The notes under the pieces were generated by a model. It was not told the DNA's origin, made no database searches, and saw only the letters and a program-made list of their open reading frames with translations. Position numbers and translations under genes: made by a program. This document shows positions 37,647 to 48,610 of a stretch of 64,000 nucleotides of DNA, one piece after another. The first letter of the stretch is position 1. Each line of letters starts with the position of its first letter. Origin of the DNA: Pontivivens ytuae (GTDB lineage: Bacteria > Pseudomonadota > Alphaproteobacteria > Rhodobacterales > Rhodobacteraceae); assembly GCF_015679265.1 (NCBI RefSeq), contig NZ_CP064942.1, forward strand, positions 1,644,001 to 1,708,000, read 5' to 3'.

Positions 37647-37895
37647 TCAGCGGCCGGCCAGCGCCTTGATCAGCTCCCATTTCTGCATGTCCTTGCGCCC
37701 CTCGATGCCGCGCTCGCCCGCGGCGTCGTAAAGCTCCTTGCGCGGACGGCCGAGCCATTCGGCGATGGAGTAATCCACCGGTCCCTTGAGCGCCTCCAGC
37801 AGCTCGTCGCGGGTCATGTCGTTATGCCCCTCGACCTTCTGCACCCGGCCGAGATCCTTGAGCGCATCGACGGTCAGGTCCTCCAGCTCAGTCAT
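37647..37895 (-). CDS. Rho N-terminal/SAP-like domain protein
   Basis: 82 residues with two SAP/Rho-N-like helix-extended-loop-helix motifs: LTVDALKDLGRVQKVEGHNDMTRDELLEAL, and LYDAAGERGIEGRKDMQKWELIKAL with its I-x-GRxDMxKxEL core. Such domains bind nucleic acids. It overlaps the gene upstream (37888-38529), which carries the same motif twice more, by 8 nt. Confidence 0.75.
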   Translation of the reverse strand: MTELEDLTVDALKDLGRVQKVEGHNDMTRDELLEALKGPVDYSIAEWLGRPRKELYDAAGERGIEGRKDMQKWELIKALAGR

Positions 37896-38529
37896 CGGCC
37901 AGCGCCTTCACCAGCTCGTCCTTGCTCATGTCGGAGCGGCCGTCGATCTCGCGCTGCTGCGCCATGTAGTAGAGGTCGTCCTTGCTCTTCTGCTCCAGCG
38001 CGACCTTCGAGCCCTTGCCGCGGCCGTTCTCATCGGTCGCGTCCTCGATCGCGTCGAGCAGCTCATCCTTCGTCATGTCGGAGCGGCCCGTGATGTCGAG
38101 GTCCTGCGCCCGCTCCATCAAAATCTCCTTGGTCGGGCCATGAGCCTTGATATGCGCGACCTTCTCCTTCACGTCGTCCGGCTGATCGACGAATTGCTGC
38201 TCACCGCCCTTCTTCTTCTGGGTGGAGCGGGCATACTCGTCCTCGGTCAACAGCATCCGCACCTTCTTCGGTAGGTAGCGCTCGCCGGTTTCGTTCGACT
38301 GGTTGCCGGACTTGGTGCCCCAGTCCTCCTCGGTCCACTTGTGAAGGTCCGTCTCCTCCTGATCCGGGCCATCATCCTCGTAACCGCCGCCGCGGCGCTT
38401 GTACTCCTGCACGGCGAGCTGGGCCTTGCGTGCCGACCACTGGCCGGGCTCGCCGCCCTTGTCGCTCTCCATGTACTCGTCCTTGACGGTCTCCCACAGC
38501 TCGGGATCGGTCTTCTTCGCGTCGGCCAT
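37888..38529 (-). CDS. Protein with DUF5872-like region and two Rho-N/SAP motifs
   Basis: 213 hydrophilic residues. The first part (DPELWETVKDEYMESDKGGEPGQWSARKAQLAVQEYKRRGGGY) resembles the DUF5872 region of hypothetical and plasma-membrane-related proteins. Two motifs follow, LMERAQDLDITGRSDMTKDELLDAI and LYYMAQQREIDGRSDMSKDELVKAL. The downstream 82-residue gene has two more, so the pair encodes four related motifs, probably from local duplication. A nucleic-acid-binding or chromatin-like role is possible. GGAGGATCC lies just before the start. Confidence 0.75.
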   Translation of the reverse strand: MADAKKTDPELWETVKDEYMESDKGGEPGQWSARKAQLAVQEYKRRGGGYEDDGPDQEETDLHKWTEEDWGTKSGNQSNETGERYLPKKVRMLLTEDEYARSTQKKKGGEQQFVDQPDDVKEKVAHIKAHGPTKEILMERAQDLDITGRSDMTKDELLDAIEDATDENGRGKGSKVALEQKSKDDLYYMAQQREIDGRSDMSKDELVKALADD

Positions 38530-38617
38530 CGGATCCTCCTTTCACGAACAACCGGCACGGCGGCGTGGCCGTTCCGCCCCTGCGACGCTATCGTCCGACG
38601 CTGGAAGGAGACCTGCC

Positions 38618-39661
38618 ATGCCGCGCCCCCCGATTTTCGATGGTCACAACGACTGCCTGCTGCGTCTGATGCGCGCCGGAGGACGGCCCGCGCTCGGCCA
38701 GTTCCGCGAGGGCGGACCGGGTCATGTCGACCTGCCGAAAGCGCGGGAGGGAGGGTTCGCCGGCGGCTTCTTCGCGATCTTCGTCCCCGACACGGGCCCC
38801 TTCTACATGGAGGAAATGCTCCGCCCCGAATACGACCTGCCGCTGGCCGAGATGGTGGCGGAGGCGGACGCGCTGCCCATCGCTCTCCACCAGGCCGGGT
38901 TGCTGCTAGAGCTCGACCGGCGCGGCGACCTGCGCCTCTGCCGCAGCGCCGCCGAAATCCGCGCCGCCATGGCCGACGGCCAGCTCGCCGCCGTCATGCA
39001 CATGGAGGGGGCAGAGGCGATCGGCCCCGACCTCGACGCGCTCGACGTGCTGCACGCGGCGGGCCTGCGGTCGCTCGGGCCCGTCTGGAGCCGGGAGACG
39101 ATCTTCGGCCACGGCGTGCCCTTCCGCTATCCCTCGACCGCCGACACCGGGCCGGGGCTGACCGAAGCGGGCCAGCGCCTCGTCGCACGCTGCGCCGATA
39201 TGCGGATCATGGTGGACACGAGCCACCTGACCGAGCGCGGCTTCTGGGACATCGCGGAGGCCGGCGTGCCGCTGATCGCCACCCACTCCAACGCCCACGC
39301 CATCTGCCCCCAGGCCCGCAATGTCAGCGACGCGCAACTCCGCGCGATCGGCGAGACCGGCGGCATGGTCGGCCTCAACTTCGCCGGCGCCTTCCTGCGG
39401 CCGGACGGTCAGATGCGGGCGGAAGGCGCGCTCGAATGGATGGTCCGCCACCTCGATCACATGCTGGCGATGGCGGGCGAGGACCATGTCGGGCTCGGCT
39501 CCGACTTCGACGGCGCGGTGATACCGGCCGAGATCGGCTCCACCGCCGGGCTCGACGCGCTGCGGCAGGCGATGGAGCAGCACGGCTACGGCGACCGGCT
39601 GATCGAGAAGATCTGTCACGCCAACTGGCTCGCCTGCTGCGAACGGCTGTGGGGTGAGTGA
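38618..39661 (+). CDS. Membrane-dipeptidase (M19) family protein
   Basis: A zinc dipeptidase related to renal dipeptidase. The metal-binding HxD is in IFDGHNDCLLRL near the start, and VMHMEGAEAIG, MVDTSHLTERGFWDIA, THSNAHAICPQARN and LGSDFDGA follow in order. 347 residues is normal. No signal peptide is seen. A GGAAGGAGA site precedes the ATG. Divergent from the Rho-N/SAP genes. Confidence 0.93.
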   Translation: MPRPPIFDGHNDCLLRLMRAGGRPALGQFREGGPGHVDLPKAREGGFAGGFFAIFVPDTGPFYMEEMLRPEYDLPLAEMVAEADALPIALHQAGLLLELDRRGDLRLCRSAAEIRAAMADGQLAAVMHMEGAEAIGPDLDALDVLHAAGLRSLGPVWSRETIFGHGVPFRYPSTADTGPGLTEAGQRLVARCADMRIMVDTSHLTERGFWDIAEAGVPLIATHSNAHAICPQARNVSDAQLRAIGETGGMVGLNFAGAFLRPDGQMRAEGALEWMVRHLDHMLAMAGEDHVGLGSDFDGAVIPAEIGSTAGLDALRQAMEQHGYGDRLIEKICHANWLACCERLWGE

Positions 39662-39674
39662 GGCCCCAATGCAC

Positions 39675-39897
39675 TGAGGGCCGCGCCCGACCTGGAGGGC
39701 GGCTTGCTCGAAATGGAGGCAGGCGACGCGGCGCGCTGCTCATTCGTACCGCCCGGCTGATAAGCCGGGCCGCGCCCGACCTCCCCCCAGAGGGCGCGTT
39801 GGCGATGTCGGAAGTAGAAGGCGCGACGTGGATGCTTGATGGCGCACGCTCAGCAATCCGGTCCGGCAAGCGCCCTCCAGGTCGGGCGCGGCCCTCA
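39675..39897. repeat. Intergenic palindromic repeat cluster, locus 1
   Basis: A perfect 27-bp inverted repeat joins 39675-39701 and 39871-39897, containing the core GCCGCGCCCGACCTGGAGGG. Between them, 39764-39809 holds a second variant of the core (GCCGCGCCCGACCTCCCCCC), and 39751-39770 is a hairpin (GCCCGGC-TGATAA-GCCGGGC). The same units recur at 56813-57147. The cluster fills the gap between the dipeptidase gene and aroC, and no gene is seen in it. Confidence 0.85.
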
Positions 39898-39978
39898 GCG
39901 CTCCAACTGCGCCCCCACCCCGCACTGGAACTGCCCCGCCCGCCGCGCTAAGACGCGGGACGCCAACGGAGAGCGCGC

Positions 39979-41079
39979 ATGTTCAACAGCTTCGGCCACA
40001 TCTTCCGCGTCACTACCTGGGGGGAGAGCCACGGCCCCGCCCTCGGCTGCACGGTGGACGGCTGTCCACCCGGCGTGGCGGTGGAGGAGGCGCAGCTCCA
40101 GCACTGGCTCAACAAGCGCAAGCCCGGGAAGACGAAGTTCGAGACTCAGCGGCGGGAGCCCGACGCCGTCCGCATCCTCTCCGGCGTGTTCGAGGGGAAG
40201 ACCACCGGCACCCCGATCCAGCTGATGATCGAGAACACCGACCAGCGCTCGAAGGATTACGGCGACATCGCGGAGACCTTCCGCCCCGGCCACGCCGACA
40301 TCACCTACTGGCAGAAGTACGGGATCCGCGACTACCGCGGCGGCGGCCGCTCGTCGGCCCGCGAAACCGCAGCCCGCGTCGCGGCAGGCGGCGTCGCCCG
40401 CGAGGTGCTGAAAGCCCTCGCCCCCGGCCTCTCCATCACCGGCGGCCTCGTCCAGATGGGGCCGCACAAGGCGCAGCGCCGCGACTGGGACGAGGTGGAG
40501 AACAACCCGTTCTGGACCCCGGACGCGGAGGCCGCGGCCCTCTACGCCGACTATCTCGACGGCATCCGCAAGGCGCATTCCTCCGTCGGCGCCGCGATCG
40601 AGGTGGTGGCCAGGGGCGTGCCCGTCGGCCTCGGCGCCCCCGTCTATGCCAAGCTCGACACCGACCTCGCCGCCGCGATGATGAGCATCAATGCCGTGAA
40701 GGGTGTCGAGATCGGCGAGGGGATGGCGGCCGCCGCCCTCACCGGTGAGGCCAACGCCGACGAGATCGACATGGGCTCCGATGGCCCGGTCTATTCCTCG
40801 AACCACGCGGGCGGGATCCTCGGCGGTATCTCCACCGGGCAGGACATCGTGGTGCGCTTCGCCGTGAAACCGACCAGCTCGATCCTCACGCCACGTCGGT
40901 CCATCCGCAAGGACGGCACCCCCACCGAAGTCGTCACAAAGGGCCGCCACGACCCCTGCGTCGGCATCCGCGCCGTGCCGGTGGGCGAGGCGATGATGGC
41001 CTGCGTGATCCTCGACCACCTGCTGCTCGACCGCGCGCAGACCGGCGGCATCCGCGGCCCGATCGGAGGTGCCTCGTGA
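39979..41079 (+). CDS. aroC: Chorismate synthase
   Basis: The last shikimate pathway step, making chorismate for aromatic amino acids. Family signatures [18 protein letters not shown] near the start, [27 protein letters not shown], and [36 protein letters not shown] are all present. 366 residues. The stop overlaps a small lipoprotein gene by GTGA. Confidence 0.98.
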   Translation: MFNSFGHIFRVTTWGESHGPALGCTVDGCPPGVAVEEAQLQHWLNKRKPGKTKFETQRREPDAVRILSGVFEGKTTGTPIQLMIENTDQRSKDYGDIAETFRPGHADITYWQKYGIRDYRGGGRSSARETAARVAAGGVAREVLKALAPGLSITGGLVQMGPHKAQRRDWDEVENNPFWTPDAEAAALYADYLDGIRKAHSSVGAAIEVVARGVPVGLGAPVYAKLDTDLAAAMMSINAVKGVEIGEGMAAAALTGEANADEIDMGSDGPVYSSNHAGGILGGISTGQDIVVRFAVKPTSSILTPRRSIRKDGTPTEVVTKGRHDPCVGIRAVPVGEAMMACVILDHLLLDRAQTGGIRGPIGGAS

Positions 41080-41561
41080 AGCGTTTCGCCCTTCTTGCGA
41101 TCCTCGCGCTCGCCGCCTGCGAGCCGCCGCCCCCGCGCATCGTCACCGTGCCCGCCCCGCCCCCGCCACCGGAGCCGCGGCGCGACTTCACCGACGACAA
41201 CCTGCCCTTCGACCTGACCGAGGGTGCCGACATCAACGCCATCCCGCCCGAGTGGATCCAGATCTTCTGCAACGTGGAGTGGGAGACGCGGGCCGAGCCC
41301 GTCACCGGCACCGTCCAGTGGAACCCCTGCAAGCGGCCCGACATGTTCAACGACGGCCCCCGGCCCGAGGTCGCCGAGGAGCCCGCCGACGATTTCGTGG
41401 CCGAGATCGAGGCCGCACTGGAGGAGCTGCCCGAGGACGAGGCCGACCCGCTCGCCCGCCCCTCGACGCAGATCACCACGCCGCAGGTGGAGTTCGACCT
41501 GCCGCCCGATCCCTCGCTGGTGCTGAACCCGGACGGGTCCTACTCGCGCCCCCGGTTCTGA
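41076..41561 (+). CDS. Putative lipoprotein coupled to aroC
   Basis: The GTG start at 41076 overlaps the aroC stop. Signal peptide with lipobox LALAAC, then a Pro-rich stretch ([19 protein letters not shown]) and an acidic part with two Cys (IFCNVEW and WNPCKRP). It is 161 residues and probably anchored in the outer membrane. No function is evident. It converges with the DUF3253 gene, which overlaps its end by 22 nt. Confidence 0.7.
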   Translation: MKRFALLAILALAACEPPPPRIVTVPAPPPPPEPRRDFTDDNLPFDLTEGADINAIPPEWIQIFCNVEWETRAEPVTGTVQWNPCKRPDMFNDGPRPEVAEEPADDFVAEIEAALEELPEDEADPLARPSTQITTPQVEFDLPPDPSLVLNPDGSYSRPRF

Positions 41562-41791
41562 GGCCGCGCGAGCCGGATTGGGCCGCGCGCCTGCTCCGCA
41601 TCGACCGGAGCACCCTTCTGCGTCACCGCGATCTGCCCCTGCTCCGCGAGCCGGGCCGCGACCGCCCGCACCTCCGGCATCAGCGGCCGCCAGTCGTCGG
41701 AAAGGTTGCGCGCGACCTCGGAGGGGCAGAACGTCTTCTCCCGCCGCGCGGCAAGGTCGAGGATCGCCGCCGCGATCTCCTCCTCGCTCAA
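41540..41791 (-). CDS. DUF3253 family protein
   Basis: 83 residues with the DUF3253 pattern: ILDLAARREKTFCPSEVARNL, WRPLMPEVRAVAARLAEQGQIAVTQKG, then GPIRLARP. It looks like a winged helix, so DNA binding is plausible. It starts with TTG overlapping the TGA of the hydroxyacid dehydrogenase gene. Last gene of the mre-rodA-side minus-strand run. Confidence 0.8.
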   Translation of the reverse strand: MSEEEIAAAILDLAARREKTFCPSEVARNLSDDWRPLMPEVRAVAARLAEQGQIAVTQKGAPVDAEQARGPIRLARPQNRGRE

Positions 41792-42717
41792 TAACCCAGC
41801 CCGAAATCGACGGTGTGCAGCAGGCCCTCGCCTCGCTCGGCCCGCGCGATATTCGCGGCGGCGCTGCGCACGGCGGTCACCGGCCGGGTCTCAGACGCGA
41901 TATGCGGCGTCACCGTCACCCGCGGGTGGTGCCAGAACGGATGACCGGCGGGCAGCGGCTCCTCCCGAAACACATCGAGCGTCGCATGCCCGATCCGCCC
42001 TTCGTCGAGCGCCTCCAGCAGCGCATCGTCATCGATCAGCGGCCCGCGGCCGGGATTGATGATGACCGCCCCGTTGGGCATCAGCGCCAGCCGCACGGCA
42101 TCGAGCAGGTTGGTCGTCGCGGGCGTGTCGGGCAGCAGCAGCACCGCGATCTCGGCCTCGCGCAGCACCTCGGCCAGCCCCTCGTCGCCATGGGCGCAGG
42201 TGATCCCGTCGATCCGCTTTTCCGACCGGCTCCAGCCCCGCACGTCGAAATTCAGCCCGGCGAGCGCCCTGGCACAGGCCGTGCCCAGAGCGCCGAGCCC
42301 CAGCATCGCCACCGTCCGCTCCCGCGCCAGCGGGGCGACGTGGCGCACCCATTGCCCGTCCGTGCGCTTGATGTCGGCATCCATGCCGAGGTGGTGACGA
42401 AGCACGTGGCCCGTCACCCACTCGACCATCCCTTCCGTCATCCCCGGATCGACCATCCGGGCCAGCGGCACCTTCAGCGTGGGATTGCCGACGATCTGCT
42501 CGACCCCGGCCCAGAGGCTCTGCACGCCTTTCAGCTTGGTGAACGGCGAGAAGTCCGTGAGGCCCCCGTTCGGCGCATAGACGATCCAGTCGACCTCCGC
42601 CGGATCCGCCTCCCGCACGACCCGGGCCGCCAGCCCCTCCTCCGCGAGGGCCTCCGGCAACCGTGTCTCGTAGTTGGGCCAGATGTCCTCGCGGGCGGAG
42701 AAGAGAACCGTGATCAT
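41788..42717 (-). CDS. Glyoxylate/hydroxypyruvate reductase A-type dehydrogenase
   Basis: A D-2-hydroxyacid dehydrogenase of 309 residues. The NAD(P) site LGLGALGTACARALAGLNFDVRGWSRS (motif GxGxxG) and the family stretches LLPDTPATTNLLDA, INPGRGPLIDDDALLEALDEGRIGHATLDVF, and HPFWHHPRVTVTPHIAS supply the catalytic Arg, Glu and His. The GhrA branch is the likely match. The ATG overlaps the rodA stop (ATGA); the much longer open frame upstream is not part of the gene. Confidence 0.9.
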   Translation of the reverse strand: MITVLFSAREDIWPNYETRLPEALAEEGLAARVVREADPAEVDWIVYAPNGGLTDFSPFTKLKGVQSLWAGVEQIVGNPTLKVPLARMVDPGMTEGMVEWVTGHVLRHHLGMDADIKRTDGQWVRHVAPLARERTVAMLGLGALGTACARALAGLNFDVRGWSRSEKRIDGITCAHGDEGLAEVLREAEIAVLLLPDTPATTNLLDAVRLALMPNGAVIINPGRGPLIDDDALLEALDEGRIGHATLDVFREEPLPAGHPFWHHPRVTVTPHIASETRPVTAVRSAAANIARAERGEGLLHTVDFGLGY

Positions 42718-43868
42718 CCGTAGGCGCCTCGTGGTCGGTGGACGTGCGCGCTCTGCACCAGGCCGAACGCGCCGAGAAGCACCAGCATGGCGCTGCCGCC
42801 GTAGCTGACAAGGGGCAAGGGCACGCCGACCACCGGGGCGAGCCCCATCACCATCGCCATGTTGACCGCGAAGAAGAAGAAGAACGTGGCCGCCAGACCC
42901 CCCGTCATCAGCGCCCCGAACCGGTCCTTGTTGGCGAAGGCCGACAGCAGGCAGAAGAGGATGATCGCCGTATAAAGCCCCAAAAGCGTCAGCCCCCCGA
43001 TCAGCCCGAACTGCTCGGCCAGCGACGTGAAGATGAAGTCGGTGTGCTTTTCCGGCAGGAAGTTGAGCCGCGACTGCGTGCCTTGCATGAACCCGCGGCC
43101 GGAGATGCCGCCCGCCCCCATCGCGATCGTCGCCTGCGTGATGTGATAGCCCGCCCCCATCGAGTCGAGCGTGGGGTCGAGGAAGACGTCGATGCGCCGG
43201 TACTGGTAGTCGTTGAGCAGCTGCCAGTCCGTCCCGCGTGACTGGAACACCGCCCAGACCGTGCCGCCGACCACCGCCGTGGCACTGCTGAAATACCACC
43301 AGCTCACGCCCGCGAGGAACATCACGACGCCGGCGCCCGCCAACAGCAGGATCGACGTGCCGAGATCCGGCTGCTTCAAGACCAGCGCCACCGGCATCGC
43401 CGTCAGGATCAGCGGCACCGCGACCCAGAGCGGGCGCGACACCTTTTCGGGCGGCAGCCACGCGTAGTAGGCCGCGAGCATCATCACCAGCGTGACCTTC
43501 ATGACCTCGGACGGCTGCAGGCGCAGCGGCCCGATATCGATCCAGCGCTGCGCGCCCATGCCGACGACGCCGACGAACTCCACGGCGACCAGCAGCCCGA
43601 GCCCGCCGAGATAGGCGAGCGGCGCGATCTTCTTCCAGAAATCGATATGGATCATCGCGACGATGAACAGCACGGCGAGCCCGAGGCCGAAGCGCATCAT
43701 CTGCGGCTTCGCCCAGGTATCGAGTGTGCCGCCCGCCACCGAATAGAGCATCAAAAAGCCCGTCGCACAGACCGCGCAGATCAGCAGGATCAGCGGCCAG
43801 TGCAGGTGCAAGAGCTTCGCGGGCCCCGTCGGCACCGGCTTCGCGTTCATCTGCTCCCAGTAGATCAT
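42714..43868 (-). CDS. rodA: Rod shape-determining protein RodA
   Basis: A SEDS peptidoglycan glycosyltransferase working with PBP2 in cell elongation. 384 residues with about ten membrane segments and the family pieces RWIDIGPLRLQPSEVMKV, LKQPDLGTSILLL, and the carboxy GVPLPLVSYGGSAML. It lies 67 nt after pbp2. Confidence 0.96.
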   Translation of the reverse strand: MIYWEQMNAKPVPTGPAKLLHLHWPLILLICAVCATGFLMLYSVAGGTLDTWAKPQMMRFGLGLAVLFIVAMIHIDFWKKIAPLAYLGGLGLLVAVEFVGVVGMGAQRWIDIGPLRLQPSEVMKVTLVMMLAAYYAWLPPEKVSRPLWVAVPLILTAMPVALVLKQPDLGTSILLLAGAGVVMFLAGVSWWYFSSATAVVGGTVWAVFQSRGTDWQLLNDYQYRRIDVFLDPTLDSMGAGYHITQATIAMGAGGISGRGFMQGTQSRLNFLPEKHTDFIFTSLAEQFGLIGGLTLLGLYTAIILFCLLSAFANKDRFGALMTGGLAATFFFFFAVNMAMVMGLAPVVGVPLPLVSYGGSAMLVLLGAFGLVQSAHVHRPRGAYG

Positions 43869-43935
43869 GCGGAACCTCCCGGCAGGACCGTGCGCCTCCG
43901 GCGGGCGTTTTTAGGGAAAGATGAAAGCCGGGCCG

Positions 43936-45858
43936 TCATGCGCGGCTCCGCTGGACGGAGGCGCTGTCGACGCCGAGGCGCCGCCGTTCCCGGATCTCGT
44001 CATGCATGGCCGTGGGCCAGGCGTCGAGCGGCGGGTTGGGGCCGTAGAGCGCGCGGATCATCACGTCGCGCGCGATCGGGGCCGCGGCCTTCGAGCCACC
44101 GCCGCCATGCTCCACGATGGTCGCGATGGCATAGCGCGGCGCCTCGTAAGGCGCATAGGCGACGAAGAGCGCGTGGTCGCGCCGGTTCCAGGGCAGATCC
44201 TCGTTGCGGAAGACGCCGGTGCGCCGCTCTGCCTCGGTGATCCGGCGCACCTGGCTGGTGCCGGTCTTGCCCGCGATGGCCATCGCCGGATCCGCGATGC
44301 GGGAGCGGTAGGCCGTGCCCCGCCGGTTGTTGGAGACGTCGAACATGGCGCGACGTATATGCGCGAGGTTGTTCTCGGCCAGCCCGATCGGCTCGGCCTC
44401 CTGCGCGAACTGCGGCACACCGTTGACCGAGCGGATGAGCTTCGGGATCACCGCCCGCCCGGTGGCGAGCCGCGCGGTCATCACGCAGAGCTCCAGCGGG
44501 GAGGCGAGCATGAAGCCCTGCCCGATCCCCGAATTGACCGTGTCGCCGACCAGCCAGCTCTGCCCGTGGACCTGCTGCTTCCACTCCCGCGTCGGCGTCA
44601 GGCCCGCGCGCACCGCCGGCAGCGGAATGTCATGGCGCAAGCCGATGCCGAGCCGGTTGGCCATCGCGCTGATCCGGTCGATGCCGACGCGCTGCGCGAT
44701 GTCGTAATAGTAGATGTCGCAGGAATGCTTGAGGCTGTCGTTGAGGTCCATCCAGCCGTGCCCGCCGCGCCGCCAGCAGTGCGCGCGCCGGTTGCCGATC
44801 TGGATGGAGCCGCCGCAGAACACGGTTTCGCCGGGATCGACGAGGCCCTCCTCCAGCGCGGCGAGGGCCACCACCATCTTGAAGGTCGAGCCCGGCGGAT
44901 ACACCCCCGACACCGCCTTGTTGTAGAGCGGGCGGTACTCGTCCTCGTTCAGCGCCCGCCAGTCGCCCGTCGAGATACCGAAGACGAAGTTGTTCGGGTC
45001 GAAGGACGGGGCGGAGGCCAGCGCCACCAGCTCGCCCGTCTGCACGTCCATCACGACGGTGGCCGAGCTCTCCCCCTCCATCCGCCGCAGGGTGTAGTCC
45101 TGCAACCCGCTGTCGATGGTGAGCTGCAGATCCTCGCCGGAGCGTCCCTCGGTCCGGTCGAGCTCCCGGATCACGCGCCCGGCGGCATTCACCTCGATCC
45201 GCGAGGTCCCGGCGGAGCCGCGCAGCTCGGGCTCGGCCCGCTTCTCGATCCCGTTCTTGCCGATCTGGAAGTCGGGGATCTGCAACAGCGGGTCCGGATC
45301 CTCGATCTGGCTGAGGTCGTAATCCGAGACCGGGCCGACATAGCCGACCACATGGGCGAAGACCTCGTTCGCCGGATAATGGCGCGACAACCCCACCTCC
45401 GGCAGCACACCGGGCAGCGCCGGCGCGTTGGAGGCGACGCGGGCGAAGCTCTCCCACTCCATGTGCTCGGCCACCGTCACCGGCACGAAGGCGGAGCGGG
45501 AATACATGTCGCGCAGCACCCGCTCCCGCCGCTCAGGGCTGATGTCGATCAGCCGGGCGAGGCGGGCGAGGACCAGCTCCGGATTGCCCGCCTGCTCCCG
45601 GATCATCACGATGCGGTAGTTCTGCCGGTTCACCGCCACCGGCGTGCCGTCCCGGTCGTAGATCAGCCCGCGGGCAGGCGGCAGGAGGCGGATGTTGACC
45701 CGGTTCTCCTCGGCCAGCAGGCGATAGCGCTCCGCCTCGTCGATCTGCAGGTGCCGCATCCGCCAGGCGAGCGTGCCGACCAGCGCGAGCTGCGCGCCCA
45801 TCAGGACCAGCCCCCGCCGGGTGATCGCGCCGCTCGTGTCCTTCTTGTCCCGTGCCAT
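43936..45858 (-). CDS. mrdA: Penicillin-binding protein 2
   Basis: A class B transpeptidase for elongation. One amino-terminal membrane anchor (residues 15-32), a dimerisation domain, and the transpeptidase domain with S324-x-x-K327 (GSTFK), S379-C-D381 and KTGTS (531-535). 640 residues. It lies between mreD and rodA, as in many alphaproteobacteria, so the MreBCD-PBP2-RodA elongasome is encoded together. Confidence 0.96.
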   Translation of the reverse strand: MARDKKDTSGAITRRGLVLMGAQLALVGTLAWRMRHLQIDEAERYRLLAEENRVNIRLLPPARGLIYDRDGTPVAVNRQNYRIVMIREQAGNPELVLARLARLIDISPERRERVLRDMYSRSAFVPVTVAEHMEWESFARVASNAPALPGVLPEVGLSRHYPANEVFAHVVGYVGPVSDYDLSQIEDPDPLLQIPDFQIGKNGIEKRAEPELRGSAGTSRIEVNAAGRVIRELDRTEGRSGEDLQLTIDSGLQDYTLRRMEGESSATVVMDVQTGELVALASAPSFDPNNFVFGISTGDWRALNEDEYRPLYNKAVSGVYPPGSTFKMVVALAALEEGLVDPGETVFCGGSIQIGNRRAHCWRRGGHGWMDLNDSLKHSCDIYYYDIAQRVGIDRISAMANRLGIGLRHDIPLPAVRAGLTPTREWKQQVHGQSWLVGDTVNSGIGQGFMLASPLELCVMTARLATGRAVIPKLIRSVNGVPQFAQEAEPIGLAENNLAHIRRAMFDVSNNRRGTAYRSRIADPAMAIAGKTGTSQVRRITEAERRTGVFRNEDLPWNRRDHALFVAYAPYEAPRYAIATIVEHGGGGSKAAAPIARDVMIRALYGPNPPLDAWPTAMHDEIRERRRLGVDSASVQRSRA

Positions 45859-45859
45859 C

Positions 45860-46387
45860 TCAGCCCCCCAGATAGCCGGAATAGGATGCGCCGGGCCGGT
45901 CCCGGTGGCCCATGTTCAGCGCGACGCGGCAGGTGAGTGCCACCACCGGATAGGCCGCGATGGTGATCAGCACGTGCCAGAACAACAGCGTAAGGCCAGG
46001 GATCGGGCCGAGGCTGATCCAGACCGCGAGCGCCTGCGCCAGCACCGACAGCGCGATCAGGACCGAGACGACGACCCATTCCAGCACGAAGGGCATGTCA
46101 CGCAGTACCTTGCGCTGGCCGCGCAACACCTCGGTCACCAGCACCAGGCTCAGCGCCCCGATCCCCACGGGCCGCATCAGCATCAGGTCCGCGACCAGAC
46201 CCAGCCCGAACATCACCAGCATCGGCGCGGCGGCAGGCCGGCGCAGCACCCAGTAGGCGCAAAGGCAAATCAAGAGGTCCGGCATGGGCCAGGCCGGGTT
46301 CACCGGGCTCGCCGGAACCGCGACGATCAGGACGCAGATCAGACCAACGAGCGGCAACAGGCCAAGGCGGACGAGGAGCGCCATCAT
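45860..46387 (-). CDS. mreD: Rod shape-determining protein MreD
   Basis: A 175-residue membrane protein with about five hydrophobic segments and a WPMPDLLICLCAYWVLRRP segment typical of MreD. It overlaps mreC by ATGA and ends 1 nt before pbp2. It is short and poorly conserved, so identity rests mainly on composition and position. Confidence 0.9.
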   Translation of the reverse strand: MMALLVRLGLLPLVGLICVLIVAVPASPVNPAWPMPDLLICLCAYWVLRRPAAAPMLVMFGLGLVADLMLMRPVGIGALSLVLVTEVLRGQRKVLRDMPFVLEWVVVSVLIALSVLAQALAVWISLGPIPGLTLLFWHVLITIAAYPVVALTCRVALNMGHRDRPGASYSGYLGG

Positions 46388-47274
46388 TCGGGCTCCTCGT
46401 CGAAGTAGTAGGGCTCTTCCACGATCAGCCCGCCGGGGCGGGAGATCACTTCGGGCGGACGGTAGTTCAGCACCCGGACGAAGCGCAGCCGCTGATAGTC
46501 CGCCGCCAGCCGCAGGCGCATCTGCCCGTTCGCGGCCACGATCACCTGTCCCACGAGGATATCCGGCGGCAGCACCAGCCCGTCGCCGCTGGTAATGACC
46601 CGGTCACCGGGCTGCACCCGCTCCGGCGCCTCCACGAAGTCGATGCGCGGCGTGCCGGTATTGTCCCCGGTCACGATCGCCCGCTGGCCCGAGGGCTGCA
46701 GCGTCACCGGCACCCGGCTGTTGATGTCGGTGAGAAAGATTACCCGGCTCGTCGCGTCGCCCACGCCGGACACGCGCCCGACCAGCCCCAGCCCGTCCAG
46801 CGCCGCCGACCCGTCGGTCACGCCGTTGCGCGAACCGATATTGAGCAGACCGGAGCGGGAGAACGGCCCCCCCGCATCCGCCATGATCTCACCGGTGATA
46901 TAGGTGGACTGCGGTGACAGCCGGACGTTGTTGAGCGCCCGCAGCCGCGCGTTGCGCTGTTCGAGCTGCTGCGCGGTCTCGCGCCAGCCCTGCATGGCCT
47001 GCAACTCGCGCCGCAGCTCCTCGTTCTGCTCGTAGACCCGGACATAGGACTGGAAGTCCTGGACCATCGTCGTCACCCGCGCGAGCGGCTGCGCGGTCCA
47101 TTCCAGCGTCGGCATCATCGCGTCGGCCAACGCCATGCGCATGCGGTCCACGCGCGGGCTGTCGATGCGCCAGAGGATGAAGAGCAAAAGGCAGACGAGC
47201 GCGATCAGCCCCAGCAGCATCTGCCGGGTCACGCGCCACAGACCAGCGTGATCCTGTCCACTCACATAAGCCAC
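46384..47274 (-). CDS. mreC: Rod shape-determining protein MreC
   Basis: A bitopic elongasome protein: one membrane helix (residues 19-36), a coiled coil (about 75-115), then two beta barrels including LGLVGRVSGVGDATSRVIFLTD, typical of MreC. 296 residues. The start is GTG, with a GAGGGGGG site 7 nt upstream. Confidence 0.95.
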   Translation of the reverse strand: MAYVSGQDHAGLWRVTRQMLLGLIALVCLLLFILWRIDSPRVDRMRMALADAMMPTLEWTAQPLARVTTMVQDFQSYVRVYEQNEELRRELQAMQGWRETAQQLEQRNARLRALNNVRLSPQSTYITGEIMADAGGPFSRSGLLNIGSRNGVTDGSAALDGLGLVGRVSGVGDATSRVIFLTDINSRVPVTLQPSGQRAIVTGDNTGTPRIDFVEAPERVQPGDRVITSGDGLVLPPDILVGQVIVAANGQMRLRLAADYQRLRFVRVLNYRPPEVISRPGGLIVEEPYYFDEEPE

Positions 47275-47345
47275 GTTCGGCCCCCCTCGGGCGTCGGTGG
47301 TTCACACTTGCACGGGGTGGGTGAAGCCCCGCGGTCCCACTCTAC

Positions 47346-48461
<1,116 letters not shown>

Positions 48462-48610
48462 TTATACGACCGCGCACAACCGCACGTAAAGGGCTCCGCG
48501 CGGCCATCCGCCCATGATCGCGGCGTCCCGTGCGGCTGTTGCACCACCAGATCTGAATAGGCGCCCGATTTCCGGCCCCGGCCCGTGCGAATCCGTGCAG
48601 GATGGCCGCC

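Noticed and set aside
36162..38093. A 643-codon plus-strand frame over the MFS transporter and SAP-like genes
   Set aside because: Antisense to recognised genes, with His/Arg/Asp-rich composition typical of shadow frames.
39658..39951. Open frames in the gap before aroC
   Set aside because: They run through the inverted repeats and change with them; no start signal is present.
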